DNA of 64,000 nucleotides, taken from Lachnospiraceae bacterium. Lineage in GTDB: Bacteria; Bacillota; Clostridia; Lachnospirales; Lachnospiraceae. The stretch is from NCBI GenBank assembly GCA_017468395.1, contig JAFUIR010000015.1:1-64000 (forward strand), given 5' to 3'. The notes beneath the pieces were generated by a model. That model saw only the letters and a list, made by a program, of their open reading frames with translations, was not told the DNA's origin and ran no database searches. Position 1 is the first letter of the stretch; every line of letters begins with the position of its first letter. Below, piece by piece: positions 26,168-34,902 of this stretch. A program made the translations under genes and the position numbers.

Positions 26168-26806
26168 TTATGCCAGTACTTCTTTTACTGCTTCCGCAAT
26201 TTTGTCGCATTTGCAGTTTGCAAAGAAATACTCTTGGAACTTTTCTCCGGAAAGTGCGCCCTTAACCAAGTCGCGGTCAAGGTTTTTCAGTATGGTTACC
26301 ATGTCTACATGGGTTACTTCCTTTACGCTGTCCAGAATTTTCTTGTTGCGCTGCTCGGGAACCACTCTATCCTTAGGATAGCCGCCACCACCGGGAGCAC
26401 AAAACAGTTTTTCAAAGGTATACTCCAGATTCAGTTCACCACCCCAGCCGAAGTTTTCAGCAAAAGGAAGTGCCACACAGTTTCCATCGTTTACCTGTGA
26501 AAACAAATAAGCATCCAAGGGGGAGCAAATATGTCCGCAAAGCACCTTGGGGAAAGAGTTTGCTGCGAGCATTGCACCTTCGCCGGTTCCGCAACCTGTG
26601 ATAACATAGTCTGCTGCACCGGAATTAATCAGTACTGCTGCCAGAATACCATTCTGCACATAAGTCAGGCTGTTAGGGTCTTCTGCGCCGTACATACCAT
26701 AGTTGAATACCTCATGTCCCATGGGTTCCACTACTTTTTTCAGGGTCTCACAAATCATGGCATTTTTTGCCGCCTGACTGTTTTCATTAATTAATGCAAT
26801 TTTCAT
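26168..26806 (-). CDS. RpiB/LacA/LacB family sugar-phosphate isomerase
   Basis: A 212-residue member of the RpiB/LacAB isomerase family: MKIALINENSQAAKNAMICE at the start and the substrate/anion loop VITGCGTGEGAMLAANSFP. The C-terminus is about 60 residues longer than RpiB (about 150). The ATG at 26806 follows TTTGGAGGC; the frame could extend six codons. Located between kduD and kdgA, it probably isomerises a uronate-derived ketose or a pentose phosphate in the same pathway. Exact substrate unknown. Confidence 0.85.
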   Translation of the reverse strand: MKIALINENSQAAKNAMICETLKKVVEPMGHEVFNYGMYGAEDPNSLTYVQNGILAAVLINSGAADYVITGCGTGEGAMLAANSFPKVLCGHICSPLDAYLFSQVNDGNCVALPFAENFGWGGELNLEYTFEKLFCAPGGGGYPKDRVVPEQRNKKILDSVKEVTHVDMVTILKNLDRDLVKGALSGEKFQEYFFANCKCDKIAEAVKEVLA

Positions 26807-26873
26807 TTTTTGCCTCCAAATCAAATATTAATCTCCGTTTTCACTGCCCATTGCAATGATTTTCTACAATTAA

Positions 26874-27677
26874 TTATGAAGGCTGTTTACCGATATAAGC
26901 CAAGATACCGCCGTCTACATACAGGATGTGACCGTTTACAGCGTTAGATGCTTCAGAAGCAAGGAATACTGCAGGTCCTGTCAGTTCTTCGGGTTTTAAC
27001 CATCTGTTTGCAGGTGTTTTTGCACAGATAAACTGGTCGAAAGGATGTCTGCTGCCATCAGGCTGAACCTCACGAAGGGGTGCTGTCTGAGGTGTTTCGA
27101 TATAGCCGGGACCAAGGCCGTTACACTGAATGTTGTACTGACCGTACTCGGAACAGATATTCTTTGTAAGCATTTTCAGACCACCTTTAGCTGCTGCATA
27201 TGCAGAAACTGTTTCACGTCCAAGTTCGGACATCATGGAGCAGATGTTGATAATCTTTCCGTGACCTTTTTTAATCATGGAAGGAATAACTGCTTTGGAC
27301 ACGATGAAAGGTCCGTTCAAGTCGATGTCGATAACCTGTCTGAACTGTGCTGCTGTCATCTCGTGCATAGGGATACGTTTGATGATACCTGCGTTGTTTA
27401 CAAGGATATCGATTACACCTACTTCAGATTCGATCTGGGCAACCATAGCGTTTACAGCATCTTCATTTGTTACGTCGCATACATAACCATGTGCTTTGAT
27501 ACCTTTTTCCGCATATGCTGCGATTCCTTTGTCTACTAATTCCTGATTGATATCGTTAAAACAGATTGTTGCGCCTGCATCAGCATAAGCAGATGCAATA
27601 GCAAAACCGATACCGTAAGATGCACCTGTAACCAGTGCCACTTTGCCTTCCAGGCTGAAATTGATAAAGTTGTTCAT
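26874..27677 (-). CDS. kduD: SDR oxidoreductase, KduD-type (2-dehydro-3-deoxygluconate 5-dehydrogenase)
   Basis: A 267-residue short-chain dehydrogenase. It has the NAD(P) loop TGASYGIGFAIASAY, NNAGIIKR, the catalytic serine in NICSMMSELGRE, then YAAAKGG with the Tyr and Lys, and PGYIETPQTAPLRE. Sequence alone does not separate gluconate 5-dehydrogenase from KduD. Its place between kduI and the KDG kinase/aldolase genes favours reduction of 2,5-diketo-3-deoxygluconate to KDG. It is the second gene of the operon. Confidence 0.85.
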   Translation of the reverse strand: MNNFINFSLEGKVALVTGASYGIGFAIASAYADAGATICFNDINQELVDKGIAAYAEKGIKAHGYVCDVTNEDAVNAMVAQIESEVGVIDILVNNAGIIKRIPMHEMTAAQFRQVIDIDLNGPFIVSKAVIPSMIKKGHGKIINICSMMSELGRETVSAYAAAKGGLKMLTKNICSEYGQYNIQCNGLGPGYIETPQTAPLREVQPDGSRHPFDQFICAKTPANRWLKPEELTGPAVFLASEASNAVNGHILYVDGGILAYIGKQPS

Positions 27678-27733
27678 GTTTTCTCTCCTTCTTTTTTGAT
27701 ATATCTCATTTTAATTAATTACTTCTCTAAACC

Positions 27734-28594
27734 TTACATCAGGTCTTTCATGGCTACGCCGTCCATATCGTCGAAATCCTGGTTTTCGCCAACCATACCC
27801 CAAATAAAGGTATATGCTCTGGAACCGCATCCTGAGTGGATGGACCAACTGGGAGAAATAACGGCTTCTTCGTTTCTCATAACGATGTGGCGTGTCTCGT
27901 TGGGCTCGCCCATGTAATGCATAACGAAAGCATCTTCCTGCATTTCGAAGTAAAGATAAACTTCCATACGTCTGTCGTGTGTATGGCAGGGCATGGTGTT
28001 CCAAACGCTGCCGGGTTCCAATTTTGTCATACCCATTACAAGCTGACAACTTTCAACTTGTCCGGGCAGAATGTATTTGCAGATGACTCTGTGGTTTGCA
28101 TCTTCCAAACAACCAAGTTCCACCTTGTTCTCATCCTTAACAATCACAACGCCTTCTTCGGGAGTTCCATTAGGCTTAATCAATACTGTAGGATAAGTTT
28201 TGTGAGCAGGTGCACTGTTCAAATAGAATTTTGCAGGGTTTGCTTTGTCATCACTGGCAAAAGTAATGTCTTTTGAGCCCATACCGATGTACATACCCTC
28301 TTTAAAGCCTACCTTATATACTTTTCCGTCTACTGTAATTGTTCCTGCGCCACCGATGTTGATTACTCCCAGTTCTCTTCTCTGGCAGAAATACTCTGCA
28401 CGAAGTTCATCTCCTGCTGTAAGCGCAATGGGTTCTGTAGGTACTGCCGCACCTGTGATGATTCTGTCGATGTGACTGTATACTAATTTTATCTCGCCGG
28501 GAACGAAAAGATTCTGAATCAGAAATTCTTCGCGAAGACGCTCTGTAGTATAATGCTTCACATCTTTTGGTGATACTGCTGTTCTAAGTTCCAC
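27734..28594 (-). CDS. kduI: 5-dehydro-4-deoxy-D-glucuronate isomerase
   Basis: A 286-residue cupin isomerase that converts DKI, the unsaturated-uronate product, to 2,5-diketo-3-deoxygluconate. It begins MELRTAVSPKDVKHYTTERL and carries GGAGTITVDG and the metal-binding cupin motif MPCHTHDRRMEVYLYFE, then SPSWSIHSGCGSRAYTFIWG; all are KduI hallmarks. It is promoter-proximal in the operon and faces a divergent AraC regulator across about 320 bases. Full length for the family. Confidence 0.95.
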   Translation of the reverse strand: MELRTAVSPKDVKHYTTERLREEFLIQNLFVPGEIKLVYSHIDRIITGAAVPTEPIALTAGDELRAEYFCQRRELGVINIGGAGTITVDGKVYKVGFKEGMYIGMGSKDITFASDDKANPAKFYLNSAPAHKTYPTVLIKPNGTPEEGVVIVKDENKVELGCLEDANHRVICKYILPGQVESCQLVMGMTKLEPGSVWNTMPCHTHDRRMEVYLYFEMQEDAFVMHYMGEPNETRHIVMRNEEAVISPSWSIHSGCGSRAYTFIWGMVGENQDFDDMDGVAMKDLM

Positions 28595-28659
28595 GTTTTA
28601 CCATCCCTTTCTGTCGCACATATTTGTAGCCAAAATCACGACACTATGATAATTTTCAT

Positions 28660-28678
28660 TGTAAGTGCTTACATTATA
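28660..28678 (-). promoter_or_regulatory. kduI -10 box with cre-like palindromic operator
   Basis: A minus-strand TATAAT (28678-28673) runs directly into the perfect 14-bp palindrome TGTAAGCACTTACA (28673-28660). This differs from a CcpA cre consensus only at the central CG. Position just after -10 suits roadblock repression by CcpA or another LacI-type protein. The -35 is poor, so activation by the adjacent AraC protein is plausible. Confidence 0.6.
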
Positions 28679-28913
28679 TCACAAATGCCTTTTTTGTGCT
28701 ACTTCTTTTTCATTTTTCATAAAAAACTTCTATGACTGTAAATTCATTATACTGTAAATAATTATCTAAGTCTTTTCAAATATAGGTCAAAACATTGCAA
28801 ATTTTGAACTTTTATGATAGCCTATGCGCATGGATAGCACATTAGTGATTTTGAAACTCTTGAAATTCTTCTGTCGGTTTCAAAATCACATCATCCCCCG
28901 AAAGGAGATTTTT

Positions 28914-29786
28914 ATGGAAGAACTTACATCCTGCAAAATTGCCGTAGAAAATTGTCTGCGTGACCGCACATTTTCTGTGGCTCACTTATACAAAGAAGAA
29001 AAAGCCATGGATATGCACATCCACGACTGCTATGAACTATATTATTCTATTTCCGGCGGAAAACAATTTCTCATTGACAATCGTTTTTATTCTATTGCGC
29101 CCGGGGATTTGTTTATCATTAATCAATATGAAAGTCATAAATTGACCCAAATTGACGATATGGTGCATGAGCGAATTGTATTTTCCATTCACCCGGACTA
29201 CGCAAAGAAACTTTCCTCTTCCGAGACCAATTTGGATTATTGTTTCGCAAACCGCAGTGAATCTTTTCAACACAAAATTTCTCTCAACAAGGAACAGCAA
29301 AAACGTTTTCTGTACTATGTAAATAAAATCACCTCTGCAGATGGTTTTGCACATGACATTATCGAGCAAGCTGCCTTTATGGAACTGCTGGTAATGATTA
29401 ATTCTCTTGCGTCTATCACCCAACCGGACGTGAAACAGTTACCTGAAAGTTTAAGTACTTATAAATATAACCACCAAGTGGACGACATTCTGGCCTATAT
29501 TAACCGCAACATTTCAAATGACATTACCATCGAGCAACTTGCCGGTGAGTTTTTCTTAAGCGAATCTTATATTTGCCGAATCTTCAAATCTGCCACAGGA
29601 ACTACTATCGGCAAATATATTACTGCCCGCCGCATCAGCATTGCAAAGTCTCTTCTAAACGAAGGCGTCTCCGTATCCGAGGCTTTTGAACGAAGCGGTT
29701 TTACTGACTATAGCAACTTCTTCAAGGCTTTTACAAAGGCCGTTGGGGTTTCACCGAAAAAATACGCGGGGTTAACGATTAGTTAG
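28914..29786 (+). CDS. AraC family transcriptional regulator
   Basis: A 290-residue regulator with an N-terminal cupin sensor (MHIHDCYELYYSISGGKQFL, IAPGDLFIINQYESHKL) and a C-terminal double helix-turn-helix (NISNDITIEQLAGEFFLSES, then ERSGFTDYSNFFKAFTKAVG and SPKKY). The ATG at 28914 follows AAAGGAG; the frame could start earlier at 28824 without a ribosome site. It is divergent from kduI, so it very probably controls the uronate operon in response to a pathway sugar acid. Confidence 0.9.
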   Translation: MEELTSCKIAVENCLRDRTFSVAHLYKEEKAMDMHIHDCYELYYSISGGKQFLIDNRFYSIAPGDLFIINQYESHKLTQIDDMVHERIVFSIHPDYAKKLSSSETNLDYCFANRSESFQHKISLNKEQQKRFLYYVNKITSADGFAHDIIEQAAFMELLVMINSLASITQPDVKQLPESLSTYKYNHQVDDILAYINRNISNDITIEQLAGEFFLSESYICRIFKSATGTTIGKYITARRISIAKSLLNEGVSVSEAFERSGFTDYSNFFKAFTKAVGVSPKKYAGLTIS

Positions 29787-29928
29787 TCCCAAAGCATTGA
29801 CAAAAAATTTAAAATGAGTTAGATTACATATTACATCAATCATATACTATTCTTTAGTATTCTTTTTTTCGTTTTTTCTTTATTATTTATTTTACCCCAA
29901 GAAGTTCTTTGACAATTTCATAAAAGGC

Positions 29929-29958
29929 TTTACACCGTTAATTATTGTATGATAAAAT
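29929..29958 (+). promoter_or_regulatory. Promoter of the coiled-coil gene
   Basis: TTTACA (29929-29934), 18 bases, TAAAAT (29953-29958). The gene's ATG is 23 bases further, after AAAGGAG. Confidence 0.5.
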
Positions 29959-29981
29959 GTATGCAAAGGAGCGTGGTAAAT

Positions 29982-30608
29982 ATGACCAATAGCCAAAAAT
30001 TAGATTTAATTCTCAGCGAAGTTTGTAATGTAAAGACTGAGATAAGTGAACTCAGAACCGATATTGAAGACCTCAAAACCAGATTCGATACTCTCGAAAC
30101 CAAGGTTGATGACCTCAGAACTGATGTCGATGTACTCAAAACCGATGTTGCTACTCTCAAAAACGAGGTCGCTGAACTCAGAACCGATGTTGATGAACTC
30201 AGAACCGAGGTTGATGAACTCAGAACCGATGTTGCTACTCTCAAAAACGAGGTCGCTGAACTCAGAACCGAGGTTGATGACCTCAGAACCGAGGTTGCTA
30301 CTCTCAAAAACGAGGTCGCTGAACTCAGAACCGATGTTGCTACTCTCAAAAACGAGGTCGCTGAACTCAGAACCGATGTTGATGAACTCAAAGTCCAAGT
30401 GGCAACCACTCAAAGCGATGTCAATATCATTAAATTCACTCTTGAGAATGAAATCCGTGTCAATATTAAGAGAGTTGCAGAGGGGCATCTGGACTTATCA
30501 AGAAATTTACATGAGGCAATGAAGCCCAATAATGAAATCGAAATATTATCCGTCAAGGTAAGCACACTGGAATCTGAAGTTAAAGAAATCAAAAGAAAAA
30601 TATCATAA
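29982..30608 (+). CDS. Heptad-repeat coiled-coil protein
   Basis: A 208-residue, almost entirely coiled-coil protein. Residues about 20-135 are near-perfect seven-residue repeats alternating VATLKNE, VAELRTD/E and VDELRTE/D. At DNA level this is a 21-bp tandem repeat array at about 30090-30405. Start chosen at 29982 after AAAGGAG; the frame is also open from 29949. The C-terminal 70 residues are non-repetitive (SDVNIIKFTLENEIRVNIKR, AEGHLDLSRNLHEAM) and probably hold the specific function. No signal peptide or membrane span. Identical repeats suggest copy-number variation between strains. Function unknown. Confidence 0.8.
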   Translation: MTNSQKLDLILSEVCNVKTEISELRTDIEDLKTRFDTLETKVDDLRTDVDVLKTDVATLKNEVAELRTDVDELRTEVDELRTDVATLKNEVAELRTEVDDLRTEVATLKNEVAELRTDVATLKNEVAELRTDVDELKVQVATTQSDVNIIKFTLENEIRVNIKRVAEGHLDLSRNLHEAMKPNNEIEILSVKVSTLESEVKEIKRKIS

Positions 30609-30630
30609 TATCCCAAAACTATATAAAAAG

Positions 30631-30676
30631 GTGTAAAGTCTTTTATCAAATTGTCAAGACTTTACACCCTATTTTT
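30631..30676. terminator. Bidirectional terminator between the coiled-coil and GH27 genes
   Basis: GGTGTAAAGTCTT pairs perfectly with AAGACTTTACACC, followed by CTATTTTTT on the plus strand and an A/T-rich flank on the other side. Confidence 0.85.
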
Positions 30677-30696
30677 TATCTCTTTGAACTGATCAT

Positions 30697-32661
30697 CTAT
30701 TTTTCCTTAATTGCCTTGCATACAGTCTTTGCAATTAAATCAAGACCTTGGGCACAAGGATGCAGATTATCTGCCGAATACATAGCCTGTCTCTCCTCCT
30801 GTGACAAATCCATAAAGGTTTGATGCACATCAATAATCTGTATATCCGGATTGCGTTCTGCAATTTCCTGATAAAAAGGAAGCAATTGTCGCAAATACTT
30901 TTCCTGATGTCTTCTCCAAATACACTGCATCACCGGCGCAGGAATCCCCATATAAATCTTAGCCTTTGGAGCCACCACACGGATTCCGTCAATAATTCTC
31001 TGGTAGCAGGGAACAAAATCCTTTTTTTCGGAAATCATATTCAGATAAGGATCCACCACATCTTCCACATCACCGATACCATCCTGAGCATCATTGGTTC
31101 CAAGCAATATCACATAAATATCGCCTCTTACAGCCAATCCCTCCACATATCTGCTCTGCCTTAAGTAAGGCAGCCCCATTGGTCTGTCTTCCAGCATTTT
31201 GTCAATTACGGTACTGCAACACAGCCCCTTATTATGCACTTCATAACCTTCCCCTAAGTACATCTGCAATCTGGTAGGATATGCTTCTTCCTCGCTTACG
31301 CCAAATCCCTCGGTAATGCTATCTCCGAGACAAACCACCTTCACAACAGATTTATCTTCTTCGATGCAATAAAGACCTGCTCCGTGTCTGGCAATGGTGT
31401 CCGTCATTTTACCATCTTTAACCTCTATGATTCTGCCTGTCCACACTTCTCTTACAATACCATAAGATGAAAGAATACCATCTGATTTAGCCTGTTTTAA
31501 ATCGAACGTCATTTCCTTTTCATCTTCAAAGTTAAATAGAGCTATATAATGGCTGCTATTGTCCGGATGATGGCTGTGCCATACCGCTCCGGTTTCATCT
31601 CTCATAAGTTGTTTTGCCCTGTTTGCAGGGTCAAGAAGTCCCAAAACTTCCCAGTTCGTCAGTAAAGACAAGGTCCAATCATCCAACTTGGTCAGTTCTG
31701 CTCCCAGCATCAGCGGAGAACCAAACATACACCAAAGAGTCATCATGGTTACTTGTTCTTCCTTGGTAAACAAAGTTTGCCTCTCGCACCCAAAGCCTTT
31801 GCCCACATAACCAAGCGGCAACATATCGCAATCGGGATAGCAACCTTCCGACACATGGTTTTGCCAAAGTTCACAGCGTTCAAACATATGCAAAAGCAAA
31901 TCCCAGTTATCCCAAAAATCATCGGTAATGCGCCACATATTAGCATATTTCTCATAATGCCAAGCGCTTTCTATAACCGCCGGTCCGGGAGACAGACTAA
32001 GCACAATATTTCTGCCGCATTTCGCAATGGCATGATGAAGCATCTCCACCTCTTTAGCGGTGGACCATGGTTTGCGTCTGTCAATATCATCTCTGCAAAT
32101 ATCATCGCATTTGATAAAATCCACTCCCCACTGCGCATACAATTCCATCAGGGAATCATAGTATTCCTGCGCCCCTTCCACATCATGCCGCACACCGTAC
32201 ATGTCAGGATTCCATGCACATACAGAAGAAGGATCTGCAATACAGTCTGCCGTAAATTTTGTACCTTTGATTTTACTGTGCATATGTGCCGCAATGCGGG
32301 GAATACCTCGCATAATATGTATACCAAATTTAAGCCCCTTTGAATGCACATAATCTGCCAAAGGTTTAAATCCTGCTCCTTCCACGGAAGAAGGAAACCT
32401 CTCCGGGCACGGAAGCAGTCTGGAGTATTCATCCATCTCCACTTTCCCGAAAGGAATATACTGATATTTATCCCGCATGGAACCTGCTCCATAGGAATAC
32501 CACTCAATATCCACCACTATGTATTTCCATCCGCAATATGCCAATTTCTCCGCCATAAAATCTGCATTTTGTTTTACCTGCTCTTCATTTATGGTGGTGT
32601 CATAGTAATCATAACTGTTCCAACCCATGGGCGGTCTTTTCAAAAAGCTGTTTTTATCCAT
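30697..32661 (-). CDS. GH27-like glycosidase fused to SGNH/GDSL esterase
   Basis: A 654-residue bifunctional enzyme. Residues 1-425 form a GH27-type alpha-galactosidase / beta-L-arabinopyranosidase: PPMGWNSYDYY, YIVVDIEWY, nucleophile region VDFIKCDDICRDD and acid/base region WRITDDFWDNW. From about 439 the chain continues as an SGNH hydrolase with KVVCLGDSITEG (Ser448), LLGTNDAQDG (Asn523) and SADNLHPCAQG (Asp631/His634). No signal peptide, so it acts in the cytoplasm on imported oligosaccharides, removing an acyl group and a terminal alpha-linked sugar. It is 30 bases after the GH95 gene. Confidence 0.9.
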   Translation of the reverse strand: MDKNSFLKRPPMGWNSYDYYDTTINEEQVKQNADFMAEKLAYCGWKYIVVDIEWYSYGAGSMRDKYQYIPFGKVEMDEYSRLLPCPERFPSSVEGAGFKPLADYVHSKGLKFGIHIMRGIPRIAAHMHSKIKGTKFTADCIADPSSVCAWNPDMYGVRHDVEGAQEYYDSLMELYAQWGVDFIKCDDICRDDIDRRKPWSTAKEVEMLHHAIAKCGRNIVLSLSPGPAVIESAWHYEKYANMWRITDDFWDNWDLLLHMFERCELWQNHVSEGCYPDCDMLPLGYVGKGFGCERQTLFTKEEQVTMMTLWCMFGSPLMLGAELTKLDDWTLSLLTNWEVLGLLDPANRAKQLMRDETGAVWHSHHPDNSSHYIALFNFEDEKEMTFDLKQAKSDGILSSYGIVREVWTGRIIEVKDGKMTDTIARHGAGLYCIEEDKSVVKVVCLGDSITEGFGVSEEEAYPTRLQMYLGEGYEVHNKGLCCSTVIDKMLEDRPMGLPYLRQSRYVEGLAVRGDIYVILLGTNDAQDGIGDVEDVVDPYLNMISEKKDFVPCYQRIIDGIRVVAPKAKIYMGIPAPVMQCIWRRHQEKYLRQLLPFYQEIAERNPDIQIIDVHQTFMDLSQEERQAMYSADNLHPCAQGLDLIAKTVCKAIKEK

Positions 32662-32691
32662 TTTAATACGCCTTTCTCCCGGTTGTTTCTA

Positions 32692-34902
32692 TCACTCAGA
32701 AAAAGTCCATGTTTCTCCCGGCTGTAAATCAACTTCCTTTACACAGCCTTCATAAACCACTTTCGTATGTAATACTGCTTTGGCACGAAGCACGCAGTCC
32801 ACCATTTTTCCGTCTTTCCATGCCAAATCAATCTCTGCGCCGCCTTTTACACAAAGCCCCTTTATGTATCCTTCACTCCAAGCAGAGGGAAGCGCCGGTA
32901 AAAGCACAATACGCTCCAAAGTACTTTGCACCAACATCTCCGCAATAGCTGCCGTAGCACCAAAGTTTCCGTCAATCTGGAAAGGGGGATGATTGTCAAA
33001 AAGGTTAGGCAATGTGGATTTTTCCATCAGTTTTTCAAAATGTGCATAGGCTGTTTCGCCATCCCACAGTTTCGCATAATGATTGATAATCCATGCACGG
33101 CTCCAGCCTGTGTGACCACCGCCGTTTGCCAGTCTGCGCTCCAAAGTCACTCTTGCTGCGGTGGCAAGTTCCGGTGTCTTATCCATCAAAATCTGTTCTG
33201 ACGGATGCAAACCATACAAATGGGAAATGTGTCTGTGTCCCGGTTCCCATTCCTCATAATCCTCGGGCCACTCTAAAATATTTCCTCTAAGGCCAATCTG
33301 TGTAGGCACCAGTCTGTCTCTCGCACTTACAAATTGCTCCGTTAGTTCATCCTCTATACCGAGAATCTTAGCCGCATCAATACACTGGCTAAACAAATCT
33401 CTTAAAATCTGATTATCCATGGTAACACCAGCTGTATTTGCCCCCATTTCACCGCTGGGCAAAATAAAGGTATTTTCCGGCGAAACGGAAGGACATGTCT
33501 TTAAATAACCGTCATCTTCAATCATGTAATCCAAGAAAAATAATGCCGCATCCCGCATAATGGGATAACATTCTCTCAGGAATTCTTCATCCTTTGTGTA
33601 CTGATAGTGTGTCCACTGATGGGTACACATCCATGCTGCGCCCATTACCCAGTAAGAACCGGGAACCCAATGATCCTGTGTCACCGTATCCCCCCAAAGG
33701 TCTGTGTTGTGATGACACATGAAACCACGGCAACCATACATCACATCCGCAGTCTTCTTTCCGTTGGGATACATTTTCTTTATCAGTTCAAACATGGGCA
33801 TATGACACTCGGAAAGATTACAATTTTCCGCCAGCCAATAGTTCATTTCTGTATTAATGTTAATGGTAAATTTGGAATCCCAAGGGGGCATCATGTCTTT
33901 ATTCCAAAGCCCCTGCAAAGTAGCCGCCAAGGTACCCTCCCTGCTGCACGCAATCAGCAAATAACGGCCATAATCAAAATACAGTTTTGCCAGACCTTTA
34001 TCCACCTTGCCTTCCATTGCATTTGAAATTCTTACATCCGTAGGTACTCTGTCAAACTCAGTCAAACCACCAAGATAAAAGTCCACTCTTCCATAGAGTG
34101 CCCTATAATCTTCCACATGACGCTGCTTTAACGCCTCATAAGACTGCGCCGCCGCTTTCTCAATCTGAGCCTGTATTTCCTTTTCCACATCTTCCATATA
34201 GTAAGTGGTTCCGGCCGCAAAGTAAAGGCACACCTCATCTGCCTCTTCCACAATCAGATGCTCGCCGATAACACAGGTCTTTCCGCCCTTTGCCCTGGCA
34301 GTAATCTGCATGGCAAAATCAAGACCGCCTTTGCCCAGATTTCCGTAAAGACAAATGCCATCGTTTCCTTTTTTACGGATACCATCATAAAACTTCTCTC
34401 TGCGCAGCAAAGTCCAAAAACTGATACTGCCTGGCCTATCCGCAGTCAATTTCACGCACATTACCTGATCCGGCTGTGAAATAAAAGCCTCTCTTTCATA
34501 CTTCACACCGCCTGCAGTAAAAGTATGCTTATAGACAGCTTCTTCCAAATCCAGACTTCTCTCGTACTCTGTTACTTCGCCCAAATTTTCAAAACTGAAA
34601 TGAATATTTCCAAGAGTCTGGTAAGGATGCATACTGTCAGGACATCCCGACATGGCAAACCTCATTAGTCTCTCTGCCTTACGGATTTGACCGGACAAAA
34701 TCAAACTTCTGATTTCCGGCAAATATTTCTTCATATCCGGATTGTTTCTGTCCACCGGCGCGCCATACCACATACTGTCTTCATTTACCTGAATCAATTC
34801 GCCCCCCGGTTCTCCGAAAATCATTGCACCAATCCGCCCGTTTCCGAGAGGTAATGCTTCCTCCCATCTGGAAGCCGGCTGCCTATACCATAATTTACTC
34901 AT
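32692..34902 (-). CDS. GH95 family glycosidase (alpha-L-fucosidase or alpha-L-galactosidase)
   Basis: A 736-residue intracellular enzyme. It begins LWYRQPASRWEEALPLGNGR (typical of GH95), with FTININTEMNYWLAENCNLS in the (alpha/alpha)6 barrel, then GHRHISHLYGLHPSEQILMD and DNHPPFQIDGNFGATAAIAE. GH95 members remove alpha-1,2-linked fucose or L-galactose, from host glycans or plant xyloglucan/pectin. There is no signal peptide. Its start overlaps the end of the upstream Mbeg1-like gene by four bases and it is followed by the GH27-SGNH gene, so all are one transcript. Confidence 0.93.
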   Translation of the reverse strand: MSKLWYRQPASRWEEALPLGNGRIGAMIFGEPGGELIQVNEDSMWYGAPVDRNNPDMKKYLPEIRSLILSGQIRKAERLMRFAMSGCPDSMHPYQTLGNIHFSFENLGEVTEYERSLDLEEAVYKHTFTAGGVKYEREAFISQPDQVMCVKLTADRPGSISFWTLLRREKFYDGIRKKGNDGICLYGNLGKGGLDFAMQITARAKGGKTCVIGEHLIVEEADEVCLYFAAGTTYYMEDVEKEIQAQIEKAAAQSYEALKQRHVEDYRALYGRVDFYLGGLTEFDRVPTDVRISNAMEGKVDKGLAKLYFDYGRYLLIACSREGTLAATLQGLWNKDMMPPWDSKFTININTEMNYWLAENCNLSECHMPMFELIKKMYPNGKKTADVMYGCRGFMCHHNTDLWGDTVTQDHWVPGSYWVMGAAWMCTHQWTHYQYTKDEEFLRECYPIMRDAALFFLDYMIEDDGYLKTCPSVSPENTFILPSGEMGANTAGVTMDNQILRDLFSQCIDAAKILGIEDELTEQFVSARDRLVPTQIGLRGNILEWPEDYEEWEPGHRHISHLYGLHPSEQILMDKTPELATAARVTLERRLANGGGHTGWSRAWIINHYAKLWDGETAYAHFEKLMEKSTLPNLFDNHPPFQIDGNFGATAAIAEMLVQSTLERIVLLPALPSAWSEGYIKGLCVKGGAEIDLAWKDGKMVDCVLRAKAVLHTKVVYEGCVKEVDLQPGETWTFSE

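Noticed and set aside
30006-30488. 160-codon frame and a second 155-codon frame opposite the coiled-coil gene
   Set aside because: Both are products of the 21-bp repeats read on the wrong strand (Ser/Phe and Ser/Val repeats) and lack start signals.
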